Shown here: positions 9,045-16,823 of the stretch, in pieces
How the letters are laid out: every line of letters begins with the position of its first letter
Numbering within the stretch: position 1 is the first letter of the stretch
DNA from: Treponema sp.
Lineage (GTDB): Bacteria > Spirochaetota > Spirochaetia > Treponematales > Treponemataceae
Assembly (NCBI GenBank): GCA_024402535.1
Contig: JAKSTN010000028.1
Coordinates: 1-35,770, forward strand
Direction: 5' to 3'
Length of the DNA: 35,770 bases
Notes under the pieces: model-generated
What the model was told of the DNA's origin: nothing
The model's input: only the letters and a program-made list of their open reading frames with translations
Databases searched by the model: none
Translations under genes and position numbers: made by a program

Positions 9045-9902
9045 CTAGCGTTTTGTAATCTTATCAATAATGATGCTTACTTCCTCAATAAGAATGCCTG
9101 TAAAGCTTTCAATCTGGTCAATGATATATGACTGAAGCTTATGGATTTTACCTGTAAGCTGGGTTCCGAAAGGCACATCAATTGTGATGATGATTTTATA
9201 TCCGTGGGCATTTGTCTTTATGCTGATTTTCTTGATGATGATATCAGGCTCAGATTCGTTTACGCAGTGCATTACCATCTGAGTTAAAGCGGCTTCCGAA
9301 ATTTCCAGGCGGCCTTTCTTTGAGAATTCAGGTTTTACAACAGATTTTTCAATCATCACATCGCCTTTTTTGTTTTTCTTACGGCTTAAAAGTTCATGAA
9401 GACTGTTTGAAAAAATCTGAGGATAAGTTTTCTTAACTTCGATTGATGGAACTGGAATTACGTGTTTTCCTTCAACCTGACGGCTTTTGATTGCCTTCTG
9501 GATTTCTTCTTCTGTAGCAATGTCTTTAATGTTAATGATTTTTGAAGGCTGAGGAAGCTGAAGCCGCATTGCAATTTTTGTGACCATTTTTTCAGAAGTT
9601 CCAAGAAGCAGAATTTTCTTGATTTTTGCCTGCTTCATGGCTTTTGCAACCTGGTCTCTCTGGGCTTTGTCATCAAAAAGGGCGGCGCGGACAGCACCCA
9701 TGTAAGTCTTTTCCTTTTTGGCTGTGTGTCCGGCTACGATTTTGTCATCAACAATAAGAAGGCCATCATCAATTATGGCATGAATTCCGTTTTCTTCGGC
9801 AATAATTTTTGAGCGGAAAGATTTACCCGTTCCGCTTTCACCGACCAGAGCGTACACTGTAATGGGACTGAATTTCTGTTTAATGGAATTCAATAAATTC
9901 AT
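9045..9902 (-). CDS. P-loop nucleotide-binding protein with C-terminal Asp23/Gls24-like domain
   Basis: A 285-residue protein with two parts. The N-terminal part (about 14-150) starts with strand ITVYALVGESGTGKS, a Walker A loop at 21-28, followed by AIIDDGLLIVDD and a second strand KIKKILLLGTSEKM. This looks like a small kinase/ATPase fold, but I see no clear Walker B. The C-terminal part (about 185-282) begins GRLEISEAALTQMV and ends with IDQIESFTGILIEEVSIIID, the layout of Asp23/Gls24 (DUF322) proteins. The function is unknown; Asp23-type domains are usually linked to cell envelope stress. An AGGTGAG Shine-Dalgarno sits just upstream of the ATG. It lies downstream of the rluA-family gene on the same strand (30-base gap) and converges on pcnB. 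Confidence 0.65.
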   Translation of the reverse strand: MNLLNSIKQKFSPITVYALVGESGTGKSFRSKIIAEENGIHAIIDDGLLIVDDKIVAGHTAKKEKTYMGAVRAALFDDKAQRDQVAKAMKQAKIKKILLLGTSEKMVTKIAMRLQLPQPSKIINIKDIATEEEIQKAIKSRQVEGKHVIPVPSIEVKKTYPQIFSNSLHELLSRKKNKKGDVMIEKSVVKPEFSKKGRLEISEAALTQMVMHCVNESEPDIIIKKISIKTNAHGYKIIITIDVPFGTQLTGKIHKLQSYIIDQIESFTGILIEEVSIIIDKITKR

Positions 9903-9932
9903 ATCTCACCTAGTATAAAACAATAAATTATA

Positions 9933-10862
9933 TTAAACAAACAAAAAATCAGAATCAGGGTTACAAGTTACTGTTTCTGGAAGATTTAAGGGATTATCCT
10001 TAGGAAAATGAAGCTTCCATGCATGGAGATAGAAGTTGCGGCTTAAGCCTTGCTGTCTTTTTGCTCCGTAGGCAGTGTCACCTAAAAGCGGGAAGCCGTG
10101 TATTGAACTCTGACAGCGGATCTGGTGTGTGCGGCCGGTTTCAATATCATATTCTGTTAAAGTAATTTTTTTCCCTTTATGGTCACTGTATTTAAGTGGA
10201 TTTGCATATGTAATAGCGGTTTTACCTTTTATATCGTCTTTTTTTACAGTTACAAAGCCTTTCTGGTCTTCAATTTTACAGATTTTATCTTCCCAGCGTG
10301 ATTTTTCAGTAAATGAACCTTCCATTACGCCCAGATATGTTTTCCGTATTATGTGATTTTCAATATTTTCAGTAAACCATCTTGCTCCCTGGCTGCTTAA
10401 GGAAAAAACAAGAAGACCTGTGGTTTTACGGTCCAGACGGTGTAGGGGACCAGGCCGGAAAGAGATGGAATTGTTTGAAATATTTTTTTCATACCAGGTT
10501 TTTACAGCATTATCAAGCGAGTCTGCATCACCATGAACTTTCATGTCGTATGGTTTATTCAGAATCAGAAGATGTTCATTTTTGAAAACAATGATTTTAT
10601 TGATGTCAAACACTGAATCCAGTTTTTTTTGATTTTGCTGATCATTTGAATCAGAAGAACATAAAAACTCTGCAATATTCAGAACATCGCCTTCTGAAAT
10701 CCGGTAATTTTCTTTTGTTTTTTTTCCGTTTATACGAACAAGTCCTTTTCTAATAAAGCCGTAAACTTCAGAAAGAGAACGGTCTGGAAGAAAATGCCTT
10801 AATATTTTGTCCAGCCTGCGGTCATTGTCATCCTGACCGAAAGGAAAATCCTTAAAATCCAT
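9933..10862 (-). CDS. RluA-family pseudouridine synthase (RluC/RluD type)
   Basis: A 309-residue RNA pseudouridine synthase. An N-terminal S4-like RNA-binding domain (about 15-64: RRLDKILRHFLPDRS then GLVRINGKK) precedes the catalytic domain. That domain carries ILNKPYDMKVHG (100-111) and the active-site motif GPLHRLDRKTTGL (138-150) with catalytic D144. Later family motifs include GRTHQIRCQSSIHGFPLLGDTAYG. This architecture matches RluC/RluD enzymes that modify 23S rRNA, but the exact uridine cannot be predicted. It is divergent from the DUF212 gene across a 63-base gap. A TATAGT about 9 bases before its ATG is a possible -10 element. Confidence 0.92.
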   Translation of the reverse strand: MDFKDFPFGQDDNDRRLDKILRHFLPDRSLSEVYGFIRKGLVRINGKKTKENYRISEGDVLNIAEFLCSSDSNDQQNQKKLDSVFDINKIIVFKNEHLLILNKPYDMKVHGDADSLDNAVKTWYEKNISNNSISFRPGPLHRLDRKTTGLLVFSLSSQGARWFTENIENHIIRKTYLGVMEGSFTEKSRWEDKICKIEDQKGFVTVKKDDIKGKTAITYANPLKYSDHKGKKITLTEYDIETGRTHQIRCQSSIHGFPLLGDTAYGAKRQQGLSRNFYLHAWKLHFPKDNPLNLPETVTCNPDSDFLFV

Positions 10863-10925
10863 ACTTTGTTTACTATAAACAATTCTCTAGTAAAAATATA
10901 GTTTAGATGCTAAAATATTCCTTAT

Positions 10926-11396
10926 ATGTGGGAGCAGATTAAACTTTTCTTTACAAACCCCATTCTTCTCGCAGGTCTCACCAGCTGGTTTTTGGCCCAG
11001 TTTATGAAGACTGTTATTAATCTGATATACGGAAAAGTACACAGTTTTGGAGAACTTATATCTCTTCTGGTATGGAGAACAGGTGGACTTCCTTCAAGTC
11101 ATACTGCCCTTGTTACCAGTGTATGTACTACTGTAGGTTTCAGAAACGGAATAACATCTGATCTTTTTATGATTTCTGCATGTTTCCTTATGGTAACAGT
11201 CCGTGATGCTGTTGGTGTAAGACTGTCTTCAGGTCTGCAGGCTCAGAAAATGAATGAATTGGGAAGAAAACTTAAAGAAAAGGGACTAATCGAAGAATAT
11301 AAACCAGTAAAGGAAGTAAACGGACACACACCTTTAGAGGTTGCCGTAGGTTTCCTTTTGGGCTTCTTTATTGGAGTTGCATTCAGTTCCCTCTAA
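10926..11396 (+). CDS. Divergent PAP2 / DUF212 family membrane protein
   Basis: A 156-residue integral membrane protein of the DUF212 family (B. subtilis YuiD-like), distantly related to PAP2 acid phosphatase/haloperoxidases. Family landmarks are the amphipathic start PILLAGLTSWFLAQFMKTV, the GGLPSSHTA motif (53-61), then VTVRDAVGVRLSSGLQAQKMNEL and a terminal hydrophobic segment HTPLEVAVGFLLGFFIGV. About four membrane helices are expected. Family activity is not established; a lipid or prenyl phosphate phosphatase is a common guess. A TAAAAT at 10911-10916 lies 9 bases before the ATG, and there is no Shine-Dalgarno, so a very short or absent 5' leader is possible. The Rnf-like operon starts 32 bases downstream. 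Confidence 0.88.
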   Translation: MWEQIKLFFTNPILLAGLTSWFLAQFMKTVINLIYGKVHSFGELISLLVWRTGGLPSSHTALVTSVCTTVGFRNGITSDLFMISACFLMVTVRDAVGVRLSSGLQAQKMNELGRKLKEKGLIEEYKPVKEVNGHTPLEVAVGFLLGFFIGVAFSSL

Positions 11397-11428
11397 ACTT
11401 TAATTTTTGAAGAATTGTTTTTTTTGAT

Positions 11429-12817
11429 ATGAAAAAGTTTATCAGCGGATTATGGTTTCTTGCCATTATAACTACTATTTCCTGCCTGTGGTTCTTTCGA
11501 ACTCTTCCAGCGGGAGAACTCTGGAACGGTTATTCTGTTCTTTATGTTCCCGAATCAGTTCCCGAAAATTATGTTCTTGAAGAACTTAATGTTTGCGGGG
11601 TAGAAGAAGTTACCTGTCTTTCAAATCAGTTTCTCCCTTTGAATTTACAAGCCGATTCCTGTGAAGTTTCCCTTGTTTCATTAAATCCTCAGGCTATGGA
11701 TTATCTTTCACGAAAAAACAATTATTTTTTTGATAAGTCAGGAAAGTACAGACTTTATTATGTTCCGGTTTATTATAAAACAAAACTTTCCCAGGCTGTT
11801 AATAATATGAACCGGAAAGTTACTGAAGGCTCATGTGGCGTAGATTCTAAATCTTCGTATCCATTTATATTTCCTGTTTTTGTTTTTATTTTTGCTGTAC
11901 TGCTGGTTGTTTTTACAGGAAAAAAAGTCCTTTTGGGGCTGCTTTCAATATTGCCGTTCTTTTATACGATATCTTTTCCTTTTCTTTCCTCTGTAATTGC
12001 ATCTTTACTAGTTCTGATTGTTCTTTTCCTTGTCTGCAATATTTTTGGAAGAAGAGATTTTCTGAAGATTCTTAAAAGAAAATATGTTTTCATGATTCTT
12101 ACAGCTTTTGCTGTTGTTTCATGCTTCTCTTCTGGTTTTATTGCTGGCTTTGTATTTATGCTTCTTATACTGGCAGAATATGGAATCTTTCATTTTTATC
12201 GCCATGTTCAGATTATCCGTTATAAGAAAAGTCATTTTAATCCTGTAATGATCAGAAGTTCATTTGCTGTAAAACAGTATTCAGGTAAAGAAAGTTTAAT
12301 TTTTGGAATAATGGTTCTCTTTACTGTTTTAAGTTTCATTTTTTCTGTTTTGATAAATGGTAATGTTTCTGAAAGTAATGGGAAAATTGCTTTCCCTTCT
12401 GTAAGTGCATCTCAGAAAAGTGAAAAACTTCCGGATCTGAAAGATTATTATGCTTTTGATTTTTCAGTTAGAAGTTTTCCTTACAGATCTTTGAATAAAG
12501 AATATTCTCAGACCGCTAATATTTCACGTTTCCATGGGGAAAACGGTCAGATTGTTCAGTCTTCAGATTTTTTTGAATATTCAGAAGCTTATGAAGAACG
12601 GGTAAACAGCAGTATCGACCTGCTTCAATTTAATGCATTTGAAAAAATCATGAAAAAGCAGGGAAATCTTTTTTCTGCAGGATATGCATCCAACGGGTCG
12701 CACCGATTAAATCTTTTTTGTATAATTATATCGTTTATCCAGTTTTCTGTATTATTGATATATTTTGTCTGGATTCTTATAAATAAAAAACCAAAAAAAG
12801 GAAGAGGACGTAGATGA
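11429..12817 (+). CDS. Uncharacterised polytopic membrane protein heading the Rnf-like operon
   Basis: A 462-residue protein I do not recognise. It has an N-terminal membrane anchor (about 5-24), an extracytoplasmic segment of ~115 residues with several cysteines (CGVEEVTC, and later ones), then a hydrophobic core. The core has about six helices between 145 and 310 (for example YPFIFPVFVFIFAVLLVVF, MILTAFAVVSCFSSGFIAGF and SLIFGIMVLFTVLSFIFSV). A polar region of ~110 residues follows, then a last helix (LFCIIISFIQFSVLLIYFVWIL) and the basic end KKPKKGRGRR. The rnfC ATG overlaps its stop (12814-12817), so it is translationally coupled to the operon. Position suggests an assembly factor, sensor or extra subunit of the complex, which is inference from context only. 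Confidence 0.6.
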   Translation: MKKFISGLWFLAIITTISCLWFFRTLPAGELWNGYSVLYVPESVPENYVLEELNVCGVEEVTCLSNQFLPLNLQADSCEVSLVSLNPQAMDYLSRKNNYFFDKSGKYRLYYVPVYYKTKLSQAVNNMNRKVTEGSCGVDSKSSYPFIFPVFVFIFAVLLVVFTGKKVLLGLLSILPFFYTISFPFLSSVIASLLVLIVLFLVCNIFGRRDFLKILKRKYVFMILTAFAVVSCFSSGFIAGFVFMLLILAEYGIFHFYRHVQIIRYKKSHFNPVMIRSSFAVKQYSGKESLIFGIMVLFTVLSFIFSVLINGNVSESNGKIAFPSVSASQKSEKLPDLKDYYAFDFSVRSFPYRSLNKEYSQTANISRFHGENGQIVQSSDFFEYSEAYEERVNSSIDLLQFNAFEKIMKKQGNLFSAGYASNGSHRLNLFCIIISFIQFSVLLIYFVWILINKKPKKGRGRR

Positions 12818-14091
12818 CATCTTTTCCCTATACAAAAGCTTCTGAGAAGAAAAAATATAAAGTTTCTGAAAATGCATTCCTCCCGCGTTTTGTTTGTGTT
12901 CCTGTAGTTCAGGAAGAAGGTGTTGTATGCAGACCTGTCGTTCAGGTTGGAAATATTGTTCAGGAAGGTCAGGTAATTGCGGTTCCACAGGGAATTCATG
13001 ACTGTAAAATTCATTCTCCTGTACCAGGTGAAGTTGTTGATATTTTTACAGGTGTAAGTGCCTCCGGCCGTCCGGAACAGATGATAAAAATCGCCATTTC
13101 GGGAAGTTTTTCTTATACAGGAAAGAAATGTGAATCTTTTGACTGGAAGAATTCTTCTCCAAAAGATCTTTGTGACCGTTTTTCTGAGACCGGAGTAATC
13201 AATACTTTTAATATTTTAAAACCTGTTTCATTAAGTTCACAGATAAATTCACTTTCTTCAAAAGCTTCAACTCTTGTTGTACGCATGTTTGATGAAGATC
13301 CTCTGCGCATTACAGATTCGTTTATTTCATCTCACTATTTCAAAGAAATTAAGAAAGGTGCTGAGATTACAGCATTTGCAGCAGGTTTCTCAAATATAGT
13401 TTACATTCTTGATTCTGATACAGACTCTGATTCTATAGAAATGGACCCTGATGAAAAATTCTTTTTTGTAAGTGCAAAGAAATATCCATCTGGTTTTCCT
13501 CAGCAGCTTGTAAGTCTATTCAATAAAAGTTATAGACGCAAAGCAGAACTTCAGATTTCTGAAGATGATCTTTTTACAGATTCCACAAGTATGTATGAAG
13601 TCTATAAAGCTATTGTTGAAGGAAAGCCTGCTCTTGAACATATTGTGCAGGTAACAGGGAACTGTCTTCCGTCAAAAGGAATTTTGAATGTTCGTCTTGG
13701 AACTTCTTTTAATGACATAGTTTCCCAGATTGGTGGTTTTTTAAAGGAACCGAATCTTATTGTAGTAAATGGTTATGTTGCTGGAAATTCAGTTTTCTCA
13801 GGCTTTGTTCCTGTTACTAAATATGTAAAATCAATTTCTTTTGTTTCAAGAAAAAGAACGCCTGAACAGCTTGTTGTTCCGTGCATTTCTTGTGGAAATT
13901 GCCGCAAAGAATGTCCTCAGGGGCTTGCTCCTGATTTTCTTTATAAATATAAAAGTGAAGAATATCCGCTTCCTGAAGCTTATGTAAAAAATGCATTGAA
14001 ATGTTCAGGCTGCGGACTGTGTAACAGTGTGTGTCCTGCACGTATTCCTTTAAGCCAGATTATTACTGTGCTTAAAAATAGTTTAAAGTAA
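12814..14091 (+). CDS. rnfC: RnfC-like electron transport complex subunit C
   Basis: A 425-residue peripheral subunit of the Rnf family. The N-terminal barrel-like segment is recognisable (VCRPVVQVGNIVQEGQVI, then IHSPVPGEVVDI). The C-terminal ferredoxin-like domain binds two [4Fe-4S] clusters through C357/360/363/367 and C397/400/403/407, with one Pro after each set. The central domain normally contains a glycine-rich G-x-G-G-A-G-F-P-T loop and an N-G-A-E-C-E-P motif for FMN/NADH. Here the aligned stretches read GVINTFNILKP (127-137) and RMFDEDP (157-163), so that site appears lost. If so, it cannot accept or donate electrons at NAD(H) as standard RnfC does. It overlaps the preceding gene by 4 bases, has a GGAAGAGG Shine-Dalgarno, and is followed by rnfD after 9 bases. 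Confidence 0.88.
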   Translation: MTSFPYTKASEKKKYKVSENAFLPRFVCVPVVQEEGVVCRPVVQVGNIVQEGQVIAVPQGIHDCKIHSPVPGEVVDIFTGVSASGRPEQMIKIAISGSFSYTGKKCESFDWKNSSPKDLCDRFSETGVINTFNILKPVSLSSQINSLSSKASTLVVRMFDEDPLRITDSFISSHYFKEIKKGAEITAFAAGFSNIVYILDSDTDSDSIEMDPDEKFFFVSAKKYPSGFPQQLVSLFNKSYRRKAELQISEDDLFTDSTSMYEVYKAIVEGKPALEHIVQVTGNCLPSKGILNVRLGTSFNDIVSQIGGFLKEPNLIVVNGYVAGNSVFSGFVPVTKYVKSISFVSRKRTPEQLVVPCISCGNCRKECPQGLAPDFLYKYKSEEYPLPEAYVKNALKCSGCGLCNSVCPARIPLSQIITVLKNSLK

Positions 14092-14100
14092 GGTCGCTGT

Positions 14101-15153
14101 ATGAAGTTAAGTTTTTACATTACAAGAAGATATTCAATTGTCAGACCTTTTATTTATAAAAAAGGTTCCATTACAAGTACAACAATCCGCATTTTTATTC
14201 TTCTGCTTTTACAGATTTTATGTCTTTGTTTAAATAAAAGTTTTTCTGCTCTTGTAGTAATCGGTTCATGTTCACTGGCATCTCTTGCAGTTTATTTTTA
14301 CCGCTTTGTCTTAAAGCGTGAGCACATATATGATATTTTTGGATATTTAATTCAGGGGATTTTTACAGGAATGCTTCTTCCTGAAACATATCCACCTTTA
14401 GTTGCAGCACTGGTAACATTTCTTGTTGTCTGGGGAATAAAAACAGTTGCACCAAATCCTGCCAATATTTGGGTAAATACAGTTGCTTTTTCTGTGGTTA
14501 TTGCCTGGTTTATTGGAAAAGAATTTTTTCCTGATTTTCTTATTACTTCGGAAATGCTGGAATTAAATAATCCGTCTCTAACACTTATTCAGAACGGAAC
14601 ATTGCCTGTTATCAGAGTTGATTCAACAATCACAGGTTTCTTGAATAATACTGTATTCAAGTTTCTCCACGTTTCTGTTCCGGAAGGATATATTTCATTC
14701 CTTTGGGATTCACATTCGGTTATTCCGGCTTTCCGTTTCAACTTTCTCACAGTATTTTCTTCAATTCTTCTGTTCTCAGATGATTCCATTGATTATATGA
14801 TTCCGTCAATTTTCCTTCTGGTTTATGGGTGCCTTGTTCGTCTTTTTGCACCTATGTTCTTTGGCGGTGCTTTTAACACTGGAGATATAATTCTTGCTCT
14901 TTTCTCAAGTGGAACTCTTTTTACAGCTCTTTTTATGCTCCAGTGGTTTAATACAACGCCTTCTACTACAGGCGGTAAAATATTATATGCAGTAATTTGT
15001 GGAATTGTAGCTTTTGTTCTTGTAGGAGCTGGAACTTCTCCTGTTGGAATGGTTTATACAATTCTTATAGGAAACCTTCTTTCAGTTGTAATCAAAACTA
15101 TAGAAATAAAGAAAGAAATTAATTCCATTAAAACTGCAGGAGCTGCCGAATGA
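14101..15153 (+). CDS. rnfD: RnfD-like membrane subunit
   Basis: A 350-residue polytopic membrane protein of the RnfD/NqrB family with about nine or ten helices. Conserved parts seen are GYLIQGIFTGMLLPETYPP (81-99), the NPANIWVN stretch (119-126), NTGD in the second half, and FNTTPSTTGGKILYA, which corresponds to the TDPVTSP region of the family. RnfD normally carries FMN covalently on the Thr of a D-x-x-(S/T)GAT motif. At the equivalent place this protein reads DSTITGFLNN (174-183), with no GAT, so covalent flavin is not expected by sequence. It lies 9 bases after rnfC with an AAGG Shine-Dalgarno and overlaps rnfG by 4 bases (ATGA). Confidence 0.88.
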   Translation: MKLSFYITRRYSIVRPFIYKKGSITSTTIRIFILLLLQILCLCLNKSFSALVVIGSCSLASLAVYFYRFVLKREHIYDIFGYLIQGIFTGMLLPETYPPLVAALVTFLVVWGIKTVAPNPANIWVNTVAFSVVIAWFIGKEFFPDFLITSEMLELNNPSLTLIQNGTLPVIRVDSTITGFLNNTVFKFLHVSVPEGYISFLWDSHSVIPAFRFNFLTVFSSILLFSDDSIDYMIPSIFLLVYGCLVRLFAPMFFGGAFNTGDIILALFSSGTLFTALFMLQWFNTTPSTTGGKILYAVICGIVAFVLVGAGTSPVGMVYTILIGNLLSVVIKTIEIKKEINSIKTAGAAE

Positions 15154-15623
15154 TTAACTCTAAAGAATTTTTTATAAAATACGGCATTTTGTCAGGAATT
15201 CTTGCCGGCATTCTTCTTATCCTTATTTATACAACTTTGATTTCTCACTCTTCATGGAATAATAATCTGAAATATTCATGCGAAAAAGTTCTTGAAGAAA
15301 ATGAAAGTGGAGTGTGGTCTGTAGGCTCACCAATTGAAATTAAAAGCCCTGTCAGTATGAAATCTGGGTGTTTTGGTGCAAGAAACCGTACAAACGGTGA
15401 AATGTTTTATGTTTATATTACTCGTGTTCCAACTTTTTATGGACCTTTGGGGGCTGTGTTTACATGTTCTTTAGACGGTCAGGTTACTTTTCATGGTTAT
15501 TCATCTTTACATGGACGTATTCTTACACAGATAAACAATTCTAAATATGACATCAGGTTAAAACGAATTATGGAACGTATTCCTGATATTGTTGGCCTTA
15601 ATCCGGGGGTAAACAATGACTAA
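15150..15623 (+). CDS. rnfG: RnfG-like subunit, short and lacking the flavinylation motif
   Basis: A 157-residue protein with one N-terminal membrane helix (about 10-29) and an extracytoplasmic domain. The stretch FYVYITRVPTFYGPLGAVFTCSLDGQVTFHGY resembles the first half of the FMN-binding domain of RnfG/NqrC. Standard RnfG is ~190-220 residues and ends with a D-x-x-SGAT-x-TS motif whose Thr carries FMN. Here the protein stops at PGVNND before any such motif, and none occurs elsewhere in it. The stop lies within an 8-base overlap with the rnfE start, which argues against a sequencing frameshift at that end. The assignment rests on position in the rnf order and this partial domain match. Confidence 0.75.
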   Translation: MINSKEFFIKYGILSGILAGILLILIYTTLISHSSWNNNLKYSCEKVLEENESGVWSVGSPIEIKSPVSMKSGCFGARNRTNGEMFYVYITRVPTFYGPLGAVFTCSLDGQVTFHGYSSLHGRILTQINNSKYDIRLKRIMERIPDIVGLNPGVNND

Positions 15624-16260
15624 ACAGGCAACTTATACTTATATTGCAGCTTCACTGGCATTTCTTATTCCTTTCCCAGGAAGATTTGTATATGGAGTAG
15701 TTCTTGTAATTGAACTTCTTTTTCTTATGCTTATCGGAACCTGTGTTACATCTATAGCAGATAAAATCAGGCTTGGTGAATTAAGAAATGTACTTGCGCT
15801 TATTGCCATTACATCTTTCACAATTTTATATAAAGAAATTCTTATTCTGACACAAACTGAAATCGCGATGACACTTGGCTTCTTACTTTATATTCCGGCT
15901 GCTTCATCTTTTCTCATAGGTTATATTTTTAATAAACCTGAAACTACACTTTTGGAAAGAATAAAAATCAATATGTTCCATACAGGACGTTTTTCCATTT
16001 TTGCCTTATTTTTCTTCTTGATTCGTGATATTTTTGGTTATGGAACCTTTACATTTTTTGGATCTAATCATTTGATTTATGAAAAGATTATTTTTGATTC
16101 TGAAGGTTCAAGTATTCTTTCATTTTTGGCAACAATTCCAGGGGCACTTATTCTTTCTTCACTTATTCTTTTTATTGATGTAACAGTAAGTCATAAATTC
16201 GGAATTTTAAGAAAAGCAGATAAAGCAAATAATTTTGTTTCAAAAGGAGATGAAGTATGA
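15616..16260 (+). CDS. rnfE: RnfE-like membrane subunit
   Basis: A 214-residue protein with six predicted membrane helices of the RnfA/RnfE/NqrD/NqrE family. Recognisable parts are RNVLALIAITSFTILYKE, TLGFLLYIPAASSFLIGYIFNKPET and the later RDIFGYGTFTFFG. The last aligns with the family's RE-x-x-G-x-GTLF stretch. In standard RnfE two cysteines (in a CPTLAV segment and an NC pair) help hold a [2Fe-2S] cluster in the membrane with RnfA. Aligned by eye these positions read IPFPGR and ASS. The only cysteine, C43, falls elsewhere, so the cluster ligands seem to be gone. It overlaps rnfG by 8 bases and rnfA by 4. Confidence 0.82.
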   Translation: MTKQATYTYIAASLAFLIPFPGRFVYGVVLVIELLFLMLIGTCVTSIADKIRLGELRNVLALIAITSFTILYKEILILTQTEIAMTLGFLLYIPAASSFLIGYIFNKPETTLLERIKINMFHTGRFSIFALFFFLIRDIFGYGTFTFFGSNHLIYEKIIFDSEGSSILSFLATIPGALILSSLILFIDVTVSHKFGILRKADKANNFVSKGDEV

Positions 16261-16820
16261 GATATTTTCACATTTTCATTTACTACACATTTATCTGTTC
16301 TTCAGTAATCTTTTTCGGAATTGGACTTAACCGTTCCATTGAAATTACAGCAAGATCTTTAAAGTTGAATATGAAAATGATGCTTAAAGCTCTCATTGCT
16401 ATTCTGCTTTCAATTGTTTTTACTTATCTTATTACTGAATACTTCCTTATTCCAATTAAGCTTTCAGAACTGTTTCCTCTTATAGCACTTCTTATTTTTC
16501 TTTGTGTTAATACTTTTGTGGAAGCTCTGGTCAGAATAACAACAAATACATCTACTTCTGAATTTTCTATTTCTTGGTTAGTTATTCTTCTTTCCATTTA
16601 TGAAAGTTCAACACTTCTGGAAGCTATGATAATTTCTCTTTCATGTATGCTTTCATTCCAGCTTATGCTTCCAATTGTATATTGTTTTCAGAATGTTATT
16701 TATTTGAAAAACTATGAAAATCAGGAAAGAAAAAGAATCTTGATTTTTCTTTCAATTGTTGTATTAATGCTGGTAATGTCTGTTTGTGATATTACCTGGT
16801 TCAATGTCTCAGGAAGGTAA
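16257..16820 (+). CDS. rnfA: RnfA-like membrane subunit
   Basis: A 187-residue hydrophobic protein with six likely helices, matching RnfA in length, hydropathy and place in the operon. The stretch SIVFTYLITEYFLIPIKLSELFPLIALLIFLCVNTFVEALV aligns with the middle of RnfA. The conserved GICPF and TTNCAVLG cysteine motifs, which with RnfE bind an intramembrane [2Fe-2S] cluster, correspond to GIGLN (21-25) and SIYESSTLL (113-121). Both cysteines are therefore missing. The existing cysteines (C14, C83, C130 and others) do not fall at those sites. Divergence is strong enough that NqrE-type assignment cannot be excluded, but gene order favours RnfA. It starts in the rnfE stop (ATGA) and is followed by rnfB after 3 bases. 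Confidence 0.75.
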   Translation: MRYFHIFIYYTFICSSVIFFGIGLNRSIEITARSLKLNMKMMLKALIAILLSIVFTYLITEYFLIPIKLSELFPLIALLIFLCVNTFVEALVRITTNTSTSEFSISWLVILLSIYESSTLLEAMIISLSCMLSFQLMLPIVYCFQNVIYLKNYENQERKRILIFLSIVVLMLVMSVCDITWFNVSGR

Positions 16821-16823
16821 AAA

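Noticed and set aside
12625..13014. Minus-strand frame of 129 codons across the junction of the unknown membrane protein and rnfC
   Set aside because: Both plus-strand genes are well supported and overlapping; the antisense protein has no recognisable pattern.
15150..15623. RnfG shortness as a frameshift or pseudogene
   Set aside because: The stop lies within an 8-base overlap with rnfE, whose own frame starts normally, and the rest of the operon is intact. I could not recover an SGAT motif from the following frame, so a real short protein is likelier.
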